The notes below the pieces were generated by a model. That model searched no databases and was not told the origin of the DNA. It was given only the letters and a program-made list of their open reading frames with translations. This document shows, piece after piece, positions 24,475 through 34,233 of a stretch of DNA of 64,000 bases. The translations under genes and the position numbers were made by a program. Origin of the DNA: Nitrospinaceae bacterium UBA7883 (GTDB lineage: Bacteria; Nitrospinota_A; UBA7883); assembly GCA_002500605.1 (NCBI GenBank), contig DLRR01000021.1:62001-126000 (forward strand), in the 5' to 3' direction. Each line of letters opens with the position of its first letter. Position 1 is the stretch's first letter.

Positions 24475-26289
24475 ATGTCACAGCTTCAAACTAAGCCTAA
24501 GATCTTTGTAGGCTTGGGTACGTGCGGGATAGCTGCTGGTGCTCAAGCAGTATATGAAGAGATCAAAGCACAAGTTGAAAAGCACTGCTTTGAGGTTACG
24601 GTAATAGAGACAGCCTGTGTTGGTATGTGTTATCACGAGGTACTTGTCGACATCCACATGCCTGGCTCCAGCCGAGTTATATACAAACAAGTGAAGCCAG
24701 ATGATGTGGAAAAAATAATAGTAGATCATTTGGGCAGTAATCGACCAGTTCTTGGAAAGGTTCTCGCTCAATGGAAAGACGGAGAGAATAATTACGAGGG
24801 GATAAAAGATTATTACGAGCTAAATCAGAATAAAAACCAGAACAGGTTTGTCCTCCAAAATTGTGGAATTATTAACCCGGACAGCCTCGACGAATACATC
24901 TTTAATGGAGGATATAAAGCCCTAAGAAAAATACTTATTGAGGAGAAGTGGCCACCGGAACAGGTAATTAAGTTTGCCGAGGAATCAAAACTACGAGGCC
25001 GTGGTGGTGGCGGGTTTGACACAGGATGGAAATGGAGTGAGTGTGCTAAACACAGTGCAGACGAGAAGTTTATTCTCTGCAATGCCGATGAAGGTGACCC
25101 AGGAGCGTTTATGGATAGAGCACTCCTTGAAGGTGACCCACACGCTGTTGTTGAAGGCATGATAATAGGCGGTTATGCAATTGGTGCAACATTTGGTTAT
25201 ATTTATTGCCGTGCAGAATATCCTCTTGCTGTAAAGAGGTTGAACCACTCGCTAGAACAAGCAAGAAGTAGTAATTTACTAGGTAGCCACATACTGGGTA
25301 GCGGTTATTCTCTTGATATTAAAGTTAAGGAAGGCGCTGGTGCATTTGTCTGTGGAGAGTCTACGGCCCTACAGTATTCCATCGAAGGCAAGCGTGGGAT
25401 GCCACGACCGAGGCCTCCCCAATCAGTTGAAGCCGGCCTTTGGGACAAACCAACGGTACTCAATAATGTAGAAACTTTTGCCAACGTCCCACGTGCAATA
25501 AACATTGGGCTAGACAAATATTTGAGTTTTGGCACCGAAAAAAGCGGTGGAACGAAGATTTTTGCTCTCTCTGGCGCCATCAAAAATGCTGGTCTTATAG
25601 AAGTTCCCATAGGCATGACTCTTCGCGAGGTCATATTTGATATAGGCGGTGGAATCCCTAAAAAGAAAAAGTTTAAGGCTGTCGCAATCGGTGGCCCTTC
25701 TGGTGGGTGCTTACCAGAAGAGTGCCTAGATTTACCAATAGATTTTGAAACATTAACCGATGCTGGAGCCATGATGGGATCAGGGTCAATGGTTGTTTGT
25801 GATGAGACTACTTGCATGGTAGAGCTGTCACGGTTTTTCATGGAGTTTTGTGCCGAGGAATCGTGTGGGAAATGCACTCCATGCCGAGTTGGCAATACAG
25901 TTCTTTTGGAAATGCTCACTCGAATAACTAGAGGCGAGGGAAAATTAGAGGACATTAGTTTAATGGAGGAGCTTGGAGAACAAATAATGAGCATGTCGTT
26001 ATGTGGCCTGGGTAAATCATCTCCAGCACCTATGCTATCAGCGTTACGATATTTTCGAGAAGAATTTGAGCAACACATAATAGATAAAGTCTGCCCAACC
26101 TCTTCTTGCACTTCACTATATAGATACGAAATTTTACCTGAAGTCTGCACAAAATGTGGCGCCTGTATAAAACCTTGCCCGACTGGTGCAATGATGGGCT
26201 CAAAAAAAGAAATTCCATATATCAATAAAGATTTATGCATTGAATGCGATGTCTGCTACGAAAAATGTAATTTCGTAGCAATAAGGTAG
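24475..26289 (+). CDS. nuoF: NADH-quinone oxidoreductase subunit F, long HndC-like form
   Basis: 604 residues. Domains in order: a thioredoxin-fold [2Fe-2S]-type domain (1-85; C17, C38, C48 and C52, with only the second CxxxC motif intact), the FMN/NADH domain (GRGGGGFDTGWKW, NADEGDPGAFMDR, GAGAFVCGESTAL), the SLBB region, the [4Fe-4S] cap (ESCGKCTPCRVG), and two C-terminal [4Fe-4S] motifs (CTKCGACIKPC, CIECDVCYEKC). This is the layout of HndC/diaphorase-type subunits. The ATG at 24475 matches the domain start. It takes electrons from NADH into complex I. No separate nuoE precedes it. Confidence 0.93.
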   Translation: MSQLQTKPKIFVGLGTCGIAAGAQAVYEEIKAQVEKHCFEVTVIETACVGMCYHEVLVDIHMPGSSRVIYKQVKPDDVEKIIVDHLGSNRPVLGKVLAQWKDGENNYEGIKDYYELNQNKNQNRFVLQNCGIINPDSLDEYIFNGGYKALRKILIEEKWPPEQVIKFAEESKLRGRGGGGFDTGWKWSECAKHSADEKFILCNADEGDPGAFMDRALLEGDPHAVVEGMIIGGYAIGATFGYIYCRAEYPLAVKRLNHSLEQARSSNLLGSHILGSGYSLDIKVKEGAGAFVCGESTALQYSIEGKRGMPRPRPPQSVEAGLWDKPTVLNNVETFANVPRAINIGLDKYLSFGTEKSGGTKIFALSGAIKNAGLIEVPIGMTLREVIFDIGGGIPKKKKFKAVAIGGPSGGCLPEECLDLPIDFETLTDAGAMMGSGSMVVCDETTCMVELSRFFMEFCAEESCGKCTPCRVGNTVLLEMLTRITRGEGKLEDISLMEELGEQIMSMSLCGLGKSSPAPMLSALRYFREEFEQHIIDKVCPTSSCTSLYRYEILPEVCTKCGACIKPCPTGAMMGSKKEIPYINKDLCIECDVCYEKCNFVAIR

Positions 26290-26304
26290 CTAAAGGCTTA
26301 AATA

Positions 26305-28845
26305 ATGTCTAATAACAACATGATAACAATCACTATAGATGGAACCGAGGTGACCATCGATGGTGGTAAAAAAATATATGATGCATGTATACAGGCTGGT
26401 ATTTACTTGCCTGGTCTTTGCTACGACCCAAAACTAACAAGGTTTGGTGGGTGTCGTATGTGTGTAGTGGATGTTACATCTAGAGGACGTACTAGGACAA
26501 AATGGGCATGTTGCGAACCTGTCAAAGAAGGCATAAATGTAAGCACTAACTCTGAAGAAATTCGCAAAAAACGAAAAGTGATAATGGAGTTTTTATTGGC
26601 CGCTCACCCCTTGGATTGCCCAACATGTAATGCTTCTGGCGACTGCAGTTTGCAAGATGCCGCATATTTTGTTGAGCAAAAACGTGGGCGCATACCTATA
26701 AAACGACGAAACGAACCACTGCTCATCGACAACCCAGTCATAGAGCGTGACTACAACAAATGCATAATGTGTGGCAAATGTGTTTCCATTTGCGATGAAA
26801 TTCAAGGTAACGGCGCCATTGGATTCCAGAAACGTGGTTATTGGACTGAAGTTGGAACACCCTTTCGCATACCTTTAAAGTGTGACTTTTGTGGGCAATG
26901 TTTGCATGTTTGTCCAGTGGGATCGTTCCAAGATCATACTGAACTTTACAAAGGCCACGCCTGGGAATATGAAACAACATCCACCATCTGCCCATATTGC
27001 TCAGTAGGATGTACTGTTGTTGCCAACGTCAAGAAAGGCTCTTTTGTAAAAATCACCAGTAACGATCTGATTGGGGTTAATAATGGCAACTTATGCGCTA
27101 AAGGTCGTTTTGGTCATGATTTTGTGCAAGCCGAAAGTCGATTGACACAACCAGCAGTTTACAAACACTCAAAACAAGAGGATTGTACGTGGAGTGAAAT
27201 TCTTGAGATTACTGCGAACAATATAAAGAAAACTATTCAAGACTACGGACCAGATTCAGTGGCGGTTATCGCCTCAGAGACCATGACTAACGAGGATGCA
27301 TTTACATTACAAAAGCTTTTTCGATCAATCGGTATAAACAACCTTCAAACACTATCGAACTTAAATAACCCAGAGCTAAACTCGGGCATCTTTGAGAAAT
27401 TTGGAGCATTGGCTCCATTGCTAGATTACAATGAGCTTTCTTCTGCCGGGTCATTTTTCTTCTTTGGTTGTGACGCTTCAAAAGAAAATCCAGTTATAGC
27501 AAATATGGTTCGCGTGGTTATGCGTGATAAAAAAATTCCACTTTACATAGCAAACTGCAGAAATACGGAATTCACCCCACACGAAGAGGAAAGAATTCTA
27601 TATAAATACGGCTCCGAAACTCATTTATTAGCAGCCCTAATGCTTAAACTTAGTGTTTTCCCAAACTCTGAAATGGTTAACGTTGAAAACCCATTTGGGT
27701 CTCCTGGAACCACACCGTCGATGAACATGCCTACAGCAGCAGACATTTCTGGTGTGAGTGAAGAGGAAATTGCGGATATGGCTAAAGGGCTTTCCGGTGC
27801 AGGAAAACCAGTTATTTTCCTAGGAAAGGAAATTCACGATCATAAAAGATCGACCGATATCGTAGCTGCCGCTACTAACTTGGCCAACTTTCTAGGCGGG
27901 AGGGTTATCCTTTACCGCGAATATTGCAACAGCCAGGGAGTAAATGATATGGGAATATCACCTACTCACCTACCCAACTATAAAAAGGTCCAGGATGTGG
28001 ATTTGGCTCCAGCAATAGACCTGTTTGAAAAAATGAAGCTAGGAAAAATAAAAACTTTGGTCGTTGCAGACTGCGATCCTATCACACACTTTAATGATGG
28101 AAAGTTTGTACAGGAAGCAATGTCGCAAACAGAGTTTATTGTAGCTTTGAGCTCTTTTGCCACATCAACAACCAAGCTTGCAAAAACTGTGTTTCCTCTT
28201 ACCACCTCTTACGAACGGGATGGGTCATTTACAAACAATGAAGGGCGAGTGCAGCTCATAAGAAAAGTTATTGAGCCGATTGGGTCATCTCGACCGATTT
28301 GGGAAATAATGAAGGACCTTGGGTCAAACCTCGGCATAGAAATGAGCTACAATAACTGCGAAGATGTGGCAAACGAAATTTCACAGGCTGTCGAGGCGTA
28401 TAGAGGATTCTCGCACAAAAATATAGCCTTTGGTAGTCAGGTTGCCAAATATAAAGCAATGTCAGATGAAAAGCATTCTCTGAACTTTACAATAAAAAAT
28501 GTTGAGCAGACTGAGCAGATAGATGTTAAGTTCCCAATTACTGCCATTATTGGAAATTCACTTTACCACCTTGGAGCGTTAAGTCGTCATAGCAAAACAC
28601 TTAACAATATTGAACCAAGAGTTTCTGTAGAGTTAGGGCCCGATGATGCGAAAAACCTTGAATTGAACGATGGTGATGAAGTTACTGTAAAGTCAAAACA
28701 TGGAGCCATAAAGGCATTGCTAAAGGTGGATAATCGTTCACCAATTGGCGTTGTTTTTATTACGAAAAACTTTGAAGTGGCTCCGGCCTTACATTTAATT
28801 GACAGAAACGACAGTGTCCTTAAGGTTACGATTGCAAAGAGCTAA
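26305..28845 (+). CDS. nuoG: NADH-quinone oxidoreductase subunit G
   Basis: 846 residues. An N-terminal [2Fe-2S] ferredoxin domain (LCYDPKLTRFGGCRMC), a His-Cys [4Fe-4S] site (HPLDCPTCNASGDC), two further [4Fe-4S] motifs (CIMCGKCVSIC, CDFCGQCLHVC), then a molybdopterin-oxidoreductase-type domain with its own cluster motif CPYCSVGC and a C-terminal Molydop_binding domain. No catalytic Cys/Sec for molybdenum was recognised, so a structural and electron-transfer role is likely rather than formate dehydrogenase activity. Confidence 0.93.
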   Translation: MSNNNMITITIDGTEVTIDGGKKIYDACIQAGIYLPGLCYDPKLTRFGGCRMCVVDVTSRGRTRTKWACCEPVKEGINVSTNSEEIRKKRKVIMEFLLAAHPLDCPTCNASGDCSLQDAAYFVEQKRGRIPIKRRNEPLLIDNPVIERDYNKCIMCGKCVSICDEIQGNGAIGFQKRGYWTEVGTPFRIPLKCDFCGQCLHVCPVGSFQDHTELYKGHAWEYETTSTICPYCSVGCTVVANVKKGSFVKITSNDLIGVNNGNLCAKGRFGHDFVQAESRLTQPAVYKHSKQEDCTWSEILEITANNIKKTIQDYGPDSVAVIASETMTNEDAFTLQKLFRSIGINNLQTLSNLNNPELNSGIFEKFGALAPLLDYNELSSAGSFFFFGCDASKENPVIANMVRVVMRDKKIPLYIANCRNTEFTPHEEERILYKYGSETHLLAALMLKLSVFPNSEMVNVENPFGSPGTTPSMNMPTAADISGVSEEEIADMAKGLSGAGKPVIFLGKEIHDHKRSTDIVAAATNLANFLGGRVILYREYCNSQGVNDMGISPTHLPNYKKVQDVDLAPAIDLFEKMKLGKIKTLVVADCDPITHFNDGKFVQEAMSQTEFIVALSSFATSTTKLAKTVFPLTTSYERDGSFTNNEGRVQLIRKVIEPIGSSRPIWEIMKDLGSNLGIEMSYNNCEDVANEISQAVEAYRGFSHKNIAFGSQVAKYKAMSDEKHSLNFTIKNVEQTEQIDVKFPITAIIGNSLYHLGALSRHSKTLNNIEPRVSVELGPDDAKNLELNDGDEVTVKSKHGAIKALLKVDNRSPIGVVFITKNFEVAPALHLIDRNDSVLKVTIAKS

Positions 28846-28941
28846 ACTTCTGTTGCAATTACTAAGTAGGTCTTCTGAATCAACAAAGACCATGGTAAAC
28901 TTGGCGTCCTTTAAAGGTAAACCAGCGGTTAGGAGTTTTAT

Positions 28942-29295
28942 TTGAGTCAGTACATACCGGTTTTGTTCATGTTGGCCGTTGCCGGTGCAATATCTGTTGG
29001 CATGGTGTTGGCCAGTGAATTATTAGGCCCTAAGTTTAAGTTTAGAGAGAAGATGGAGCCATTCGAGTGTGGTGAGGTCCAGGCGTCTTCATCTAAACAA
29101 CGATTCTCAATCCGCTTTTATTTAGTGGCCATGATGTTCATCATTTTTGACATTGAAGCTGTGTTTTTATTCCCATGGGCTGTAACATTTCAAGCGCTTG
29201 GAGTTTTTGGTTTTATTGAAATGATGATATTTATATTAATTCTGGCAGCCGGTTTAATATACATATGGAAGAAGGGAGTTTTGGATTGGGAGTAA
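28942..29295 (+). CDS. nuoA: NADH-quinone oxidoreductase subunit A
   Basis: 117 residues with three membrane helices. The conserved loop KMEPFECGEVQ and RFSIRFYLVAMMFIIFDIEAVFLFPWA are diagnostic. It starts with TTG, supported by AGGAG (28931-28935) six bases upstream. The 3' end overlaps nuoB by 31 bases. Confidence 0.95.
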   Translation: MSQYIPVLFMLAVAGAISVGMVLASELLGPKFKFREKMEPFECGEVQASSSKQRFSIRFYLVAMMFIIFDIEAVFLFPWAVTFQALGVFGFIEMMIFILILAAGLIYIWKKGVLDWE

Positions 29296-29831
29296 TTGAC
29301 GAGTCCCGTAGTGCTGAAACTGTCCTCTCGGATAGTGTTGTCATTACCCAACTGGATAAAATTGTTGCATGGGGTAGAAAATACAGCTTCTTTTTATACC
29401 CTTTTGTTACCGCTTGCTGTGGAATGGAATTCATGTCTGTGGCCGGACCTCGTTATGACATTGATCGATTCGGGGCAGCCTTGCCACGCTTCTCTCCTAG
29501 GCAAGCTGACTTGCTAATGGTTGTTGGAACCATTAGCCATAAGCAAGCTCCTATATTAGTTAAAGTTTACAATCAAATGACTGAGCCAAAATGGGTGTTC
29601 GCTTTTGGGAGTTGTGTTGTCTCTGGTGGCATGTATAACAACTATGCCACTGTGCAAGGAATCGATAGTCTGATACCTGTGGATGTCTATGTTCCTGGTT
29701 GCCCACCAAGACCAGAAATTGTTTTAGATGGCCTTATAAAGTTACAGGAAAAAGTTGAAACTAATCCCAACACGATGATGGTCAAGGGCATCGCCACAGT
29801 TGGAGAAGCAGACGATCGGAAAATCACTTGA
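29265..29831 (+). CDS. nuoB: NADH-quinone oxidoreductase subunit B
   Basis: 188 residues; binds cluster N2, the last before quinone. Cluster cysteines are seen in TACCGMEFM, FGSCVVSGGMYNNY and VPGCPPRPE. The N terminus overlaps the end of nuoA in another frame. Confidence 0.97.
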   Translation: MEEGSFGLGVIDESRSAETVLSDSVVITQLDKIVAWGRKYSFFLYPFVTACCGMEFMSVAGPRYDIDRFGAALPRFSPRQADLLMVVGTISHKQAPILVKVYNQMTEPKWVFAFGSCVVSGGMYNNYATVQGIDSLIPVDVYVPGCPPRPEIVLDGLIKLQEKVETNPNTMMVKGIATVGEADDRKIT

Positions 29832-29844
29832 TAGTGCAGCAGGT

Positions 29845-30396
29845 ATGAACAATCAGAAAAATATAGAAAATAACAAAAATAATTCATCTGTTGTCATAAA
29901 CCGTGTGACAGATAAATTCTCTGATAGCAAACTAATAATTTATGCCCACAGTCTACTTGGTGATGACACAATTGTTGTTCAACCAGCCGAGATCATAAAT
30001 GTAATGCAGTTTTTACGATATGACAAACTTTTAACCTTTGACATGATGATTGATCTAACTGTAGTTGACTACCTAGGAAATCAACAAATTCATCCATACT
30101 TAAGTGATCTGAGGGCAAGGTTTGAGGTTGTGTATCACTTATATTCTATAGACAAAAACCACCGATTACGAGTCAAAGCTCCGTTGATGGAAGAAAACGC
30201 CTTTATCAATTCAATTACGGGGATATGGGGAGGAGCCAATTGGTTCGAGCGTGAGGCTTGGGATCTATATGGGATTGTTTTTCAAGGTCATCCAAACCTT
30301 CGCAGAATACTGCTCTACGAAGAGTTTGAGGGACATCCACTACGCAAGGAATATTCAAAAACCAAACGGCAGCCGTTGATAGGCCCAAGAAACTAG
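29845..30396 (+). CDS. nuoC: NADH-quinone oxidoreductase subunit C
   Basis: About 183 residues (an in-frame TTG at 29800, overlapping nuoB, would add 15). The 30-kDa signature is clear: RFEVVYHLYSI, SITGIWGGANWFEREAWDLYGIVFQGHPNLRRIL, and FEGHPLRKEY. It is separate from nuoD rather than fused. Confidence 0.94.
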   Translation: MNNQKNIENNKNNSSVVINRVTDKFSDSKLIIYAHSLLGDDTIVVQPAEIINVMQFLRYDKLLTFDMMIDLTVVDYLGNQQIHPYLSDLRARFEVVYHLYSIDKNHRLRVKAPLMEENAFINSITGIWGGANWFEREAWDLYGIVFQGHPNLRRILLYEEFEGHPLRKEYSKTKRQPLIGPRN

Positions 30397-30414
30397 ATCT
30401 TCTAAAATTTAACG

Positions 30415-31623
30415 ATGGCTAATAATCAAAAAAATTACGATTTCCACAAAGAGAGTCATACAGAACCCTTGGAAATCAACATGGGCCCTTCACATCCTGC
30501 AACACACGGCACAGTTAAATTCTACCTGACTCTCGATGGGGAAACCATTAAAGACATAGATGTTGAGATTGGATACTTGCACAGAGCATTTGAAAAAGAA
30601 TGTGAGCTTCAGCATTGGAGCGGAATTTTCCCATATACAGATAGGTTGGACTATACGGCCGGTGTTCTCAATAACGTTGGTTATGCTCTGGCCGTTGAGA
30701 AGCTTATAGGTATAGAAACTCCTGAGCGTTGCAAATATATCAGAGTTATAGCAAGTGAGATGGGTCGTCTTTCTGGACATTATACAAATTTGGCAGCATG
30801 TGCTATGGAATTGGGTGCACTTACTGCGTTCCTCTATTTTGTTGAGGCTCGGGAATATTTATGGGACCTCATAGAGTCTTTCTGTGGTGCTAGGCTAACA
30901 CACAACTATATACGCATCGGTGGCCTTACTTCGGATCTGCCAGACGAGTTTCCTGAGTCGACCGAAGTAGTATTTAAAAAAAATGAAAAGCTGTATGACG
31001 ATTTTGCTAAGCTTCTTTTGAAAAACAGAATATTCCTTGACAGAATGCGAGACACAGGCGGCATAAGCGCTGAACTAGCAAAAGAATGGGGGTTTTCTGG
31101 TCCATGCTTACGAGCATGCGGAGTTCCTTTTGACGTGAGAAAATCTGAACCCTACCTTGTTTACGACAAATTGGATTTTGAAATTCCCATTGGATCCACA
31201 GGTGACAATTTTGATCGGTTTCTTGTCCGAATGGATGAAATCAAACAATCAATACGTATAATTCGCCAATGTCTTAAGCAAATACCTGATGGACCTATCA
31301 ACGTTGATGACCCAATGTGGCGACAGCCATCAAAAGACGATATTAACTCTGATATGGAGTCGATGATTTTTCACTTCAAGAATGTGATTGAAGGGCAAAA
31401 GGTACCAGAAGGCGAGGTATACCATGCCATCGAAGCCTGCAATGGCGAACTTGGCTTTTATCTGGTCTCAAACGGCAGTGGTAGCCCTGTAAAATGTCGA
31501 GTTCGGCCTCCAAGTTTTCCAATGACATCAGCACTTCCTATTATGGTAAAAGGCAGCTTGTTAGCCGACCTAATACCAACATTTGACATGATAAACCTCA
31601 TTGGAGGCGAGTGCGACCGATGA
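30415..31623 (+). CDS. nuoD: NADH-quinone oxidoreductase subunit D
   Basis: 402 residues; lines the quinone site. MGPSHPATHGTVKFYLTLDGE near the N terminus and the C-terminal DLIPTFDMINLIGGECDR are the family hallmarks. The stop overlaps the nuoH start (ATGA). Confidence 0.97.
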   Translation: MANNQKNYDFHKESHTEPLEINMGPSHPATHGTVKFYLTLDGETIKDIDVEIGYLHRAFEKECELQHWSGIFPYTDRLDYTAGVLNNVGYALAVEKLIGIETPERCKYIRVIASEMGRLSGHYTNLAACAMELGALTAFLYFVEAREYLWDLIESFCGARLTHNYIRIGGLTSDLPDEFPESTEVVFKKNEKLYDDFAKLLLKNRIFLDRMRDTGGISAELAKEWGFSGPCLRACGVPFDVRKSEPYLVYDKLDFEIPIGSTGDNFDRFLVRMDEIKQSIRIIRQCLKQIPDGPINVDDPMWRQPSKDDINSDMESMIFHFKNVIEGQKVPEGEVYHAIEACNGELGFYLVSNGSGSPVKCRVRPPSFPMTSALPIMVKGSLLADLIPTFDMINLIGGECDR

Positions 31624-32714
31624 TAGGGGTAGTAGATTTAATTGAAGTATTGGTAAAAATAGGGTTTATTGTAGTCCTCCTTGTTGGGGTTTTTGCCCCA
31701 GTATTAACATGGGTAGAACGTAAGCAATCGGCTGTTATGCAGGACCGCATAGGGGCCAATAGAGCCGATGTTTTTGGTTTTAGAATAATTGGTTTGTTAC
31801 ATGCAGCGGCTGATGCAATTAAACTTATTTTTAAAGAAGATTTTATTCCCCGCGGAGCAGACCGGACACTGCACACACTAGCACCTATAATGGCTCTCAT
31901 ACCAGCAATACTGGCATTTTCCGTTATTCCCTTTGGAGGGACATATACTTTTGGAGATAGAGAGGTAAACCTAGTAATAGCAAACCTAGATGTAGGTGTT
32001 CTTTTTGTATTCGCTATTACATCATTAGCAACTTATGGTGTTTTTATAGCAGGCTGGTCCTCAAACAATAACTGGGCACTGCTAGGAGGCCTTCGAGCCT
32101 CAGCTCAAATGTTCTCTTACGAAGTAACTATGGGCCTAACAATAATAGGGCTGGTCATGTTTTATCAAAGCTTATCGATGGTAGAAATAGTTGCTAAACA
32201 GGATATCTTCTGGCATTGGGGAATTATCTGGCACTGGCCAGCTTTTATCCTATTCCTCGCCTGTGCTGTAGCAGAGAACAAGAGAATACCATTTGATGCG
32301 CCGGAAGCAGAGTCTGAGCTGGTTGCAGGGTACTTCACTGAATACTCTGGTTTAAAATTTGTAATGTTCTGGACTGCTGAGTTTATAGAAATTGTCACAA
32401 TCTCAGCGTTGTGCGTGGTTCTTTTTTTTGGCGGGCATCATATTCCCTTTATAGCAGATGCAAAGCTTATTGATTGTTTTAGTTCTTTGGGTGCAAACAT
32501 CGCAAATCTTGTAGCAATGGTAATTGGTGTCACGGTATTTGTTTCAAAACTTGCAATAATCATTTTTCTGCAAATGACAATTCGTTGGACTATGCCACGT
32601 TTTCGGTATGACCAGATAATGAAGTTGGGGTGGAAAATGATTCTACCACTGTCACTTATTTGGATTTTTGTTGTGGGTTTAGGGATGCTAACTAATTTAA
32701 TACCAAGAATATAA
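31620..32714 (+). CDS. nuoH: NADH-quinone oxidoreductase subunit H
   Basis: 364 residues with about eight membrane helices and the quinone-channel loop ERKQSAVMQDRIGANRADVFG, later EYSGLKFVMFW. The ATG at 31620 overlaps the nuoD stop; an upstream in-frame GTG at 31611 is less likely. Confidence 0.97.
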   Translation: MIGVVDLIEVLVKIGFIVVLLVGVFAPVLTWVERKQSAVMQDRIGANRADVFGFRIIGLLHAAADAIKLIFKEDFIPRGADRTLHTLAPIMALIPAILAFSVIPFGGTYTFGDREVNLVIANLDVGVLFVFAITSLATYGVFIAGWSSNNNWALLGGLRASAQMFSYEVTMGLTIIGLVMFYQSLSMVEIVAKQDIFWHWGIIWHWPAFILFLACAVAENKRIPFDAPEAESELVAGYFTEYSGLKFVMFWTAEFIEIVTISALCVVLFFGGHHIPFIADAKLIDCFSSLGANIANLVAMVIGVTVFVSKLAIIIFLQMTIRWTMPRFRYDQIMKLGWKMILPLSLIWIFVVGLGMLTNLIPRI

Positions 32715-32726
32715 AATATTATATCG

Positions 32727-33335
32727 ATGGCCATTACAGTAAAAAAAGTTGACCGCAATGTGGATATGACGCTCTGGGAAAGAATGTATATTCCAGAAAT
32801 GATTTGTGGAATGCTAATCACATGGAGGCATTTCTTCTTGAACTTTGTTGGTTTGTTTTTGGAAGAGGTAGGCGGCAAGCATTATAGAAGGATTGCAACA
32901 GTTTATTATCCGGAAGAGATGCCAATTGTACCAGTTGCTTATCGCGGTAGGCCAGTTTTAGTTCGATCCAAAAACGGGATTGAGAAATGTGTAGCTTGTG
33001 GGCTGTGCGAGGCAGCCTGCCCACCTAATTGCATTAGCATAATTGGCGGAGAAAGACCAAATGGTGATCGTTATCCGGATTCTTATGTACTTGATGGATC
33101 AAGATGCATCTTTTGTGGTTTTTGTGAGGAAGTGTGTCCGAAAGAGGCAATAGTTATGAGCCATGATTGGAAAAACCTTTGTGAATATAATAGGTCAAAA
33201 ATGGTTTATACCAAAAAGGAGCTGTTATACCCGGAGAGAAACTTACAAAAACGTTTTGATGTACTTAGGGACAAATACTTTAGCGCTTACCGCTACAGAC
33301 AAAGTCCGAATCTCAAAACGGAGCCAAAAGAGTGA
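32727..33335 (+). CDS. nuoI: NADH-quinone oxidoreductase subunit I
   Basis: 202 residues with two [4Fe-4S] motifs, CVACGLCEAACPPNC and CIFCGFCEEVCPKEA, following the amphipathic N-terminal region. The gene ends in a GTGA overlap with nuoJ. Confidence 0.97.
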   Translation: MAITVKKVDRNVDMTLWERMYIPEMICGMLITWRHFFLNFVGLFLEEVGGKHYRRIATVYYPEEMPIVPVAYRGRPVLVRSKNGIEKCVACGLCEAACPPNCISIIGGERPNGDRYPDSYVLDGSRCIFCGFCEEVCPKEAIVMSHDWKNLCEYNRSKMVYTKKELLYPERNLQKRFDVLRDKYFSAYRYRQSPNLKTEPKE

Positions 33336-33826
33336 CACTTCTAATACTCTTTTACTCCTTTGCCACCTTAGCCATCTGCTTAGCTATGACAATGATCATC
33401 GCAAAAAGGCCTATAATCTCAGCCATATCTTTGGTTGGAGTCATGTTTTGTCTAGCTGGCCTCTTTGCCATGTTGAATGCTCATCTGATCGCTGCACTAC
33501 AAGTCCTAGTTTATGCTGGGGCAATAATGGTGTTATTCATGTTTGTAATAATGCTACTCAATGTAAGGGAGAAGGAAGGGGAAAGTTACAGTAGCGCAGT
33601 ATTTATTCAAATTGGATCAGTAGGGATACTTGCGGCTATGTTATTACCTTTCATGACTACTATAAATATGACAGTTAACCCAAACCTAGAAGTGGATTTT
33701 GGAACCACGTTCGCAGTTGGAAAAGTACTTTTTACCGATTATTTGTTACCCTTTGAAATCGCCTCAGTACTGCTTCTTGCCGGACTGGTCGGAGCTGTGA
33801 TGCTATCCAAAATAAAGATTAAGTAA
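33332..33826 (+). CDS. nuoJ: NADH-quinone oxidoreductase subunit J
   Basis: 164 residues, five hydrophobic segments, with LIAALQVLVYAGAIMVLFMFVIMLLN containing the pi-bulge helix region. The GTG start overlaps the nuoI stop. Confidence 0.95.
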   Translation: MTLLILFYSFATLAICLAMTMIIAKRPIISAISLVGVMFCLAGLFAMLNAHLIAALQVLVYAGAIMVLFMFVIMLLNVREKEGESYSSAVFIQIGSVGILAAMLLPFMTTINMTVNPNLEVDFGTTFAVGKVLFTDYLLPFEIASVLLLAGLVGAVMLSKIKIK

Positions 33827-33875
33827 AAAATTACCAAATGTACTTCAGCCAACTATTGATGAGAAAAACTAGAAA

Positions 33876-34178
33876 ATGCTAACTGTTAACCATTATCTTG
33901 CACTTTCAGGAATTTTATTTGTAATAGGCACGGTTGGTGTCCTGTCCAAGCGTAATATTATCGTTGTTATGATGTGTATAGAACTTATGCTAAATGCCGT
34001 TAACCTGACATTTATAACATTTGCAAATTACTTAAACGATATGACTGGTCATTTGTTTGTGTTCATGGTTATGGCCGTAGCTGGAGCAGAGGCTGTTGTG
34101 GGACTTGCCATTGTGGTGGCCCTATTTAGAAATCGCGAAACACTTAACATCGACAAGTTGAATATATTAAAAAACTAA
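33876..34178 (+). CDS. nuoK: NADH-quinone oxidoreductase subunit K
   Basis: 100 residues, three membrane helices. The conserved glutamates are in MCIELMLNAVNLTF and VAGAEAVVGLAIVVALFR. Confidence 0.97.
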   Translation: MLTVNHYLALSGILFVIGTVGVLSKRNIIVVMMCIELMLNAVNLTFITFANYLNDMTGHLFVFMVMAVAGAEAVVGLAIVVALFRNRETLNIDKLNILKN

Positions 34179-34233
34179 TTATGAATGAAAAAAGCTCATA
34201 CGGCTCACTTCACATTAGTGCGGGGGTTGTAGA

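Noticed and set aside
26305..28845. Formate dehydrogenase alpha subunit instead of NuoG
   Set aside because: No catalytic Cys/Sec site was seen and the gene sits in a complete complex I operon.
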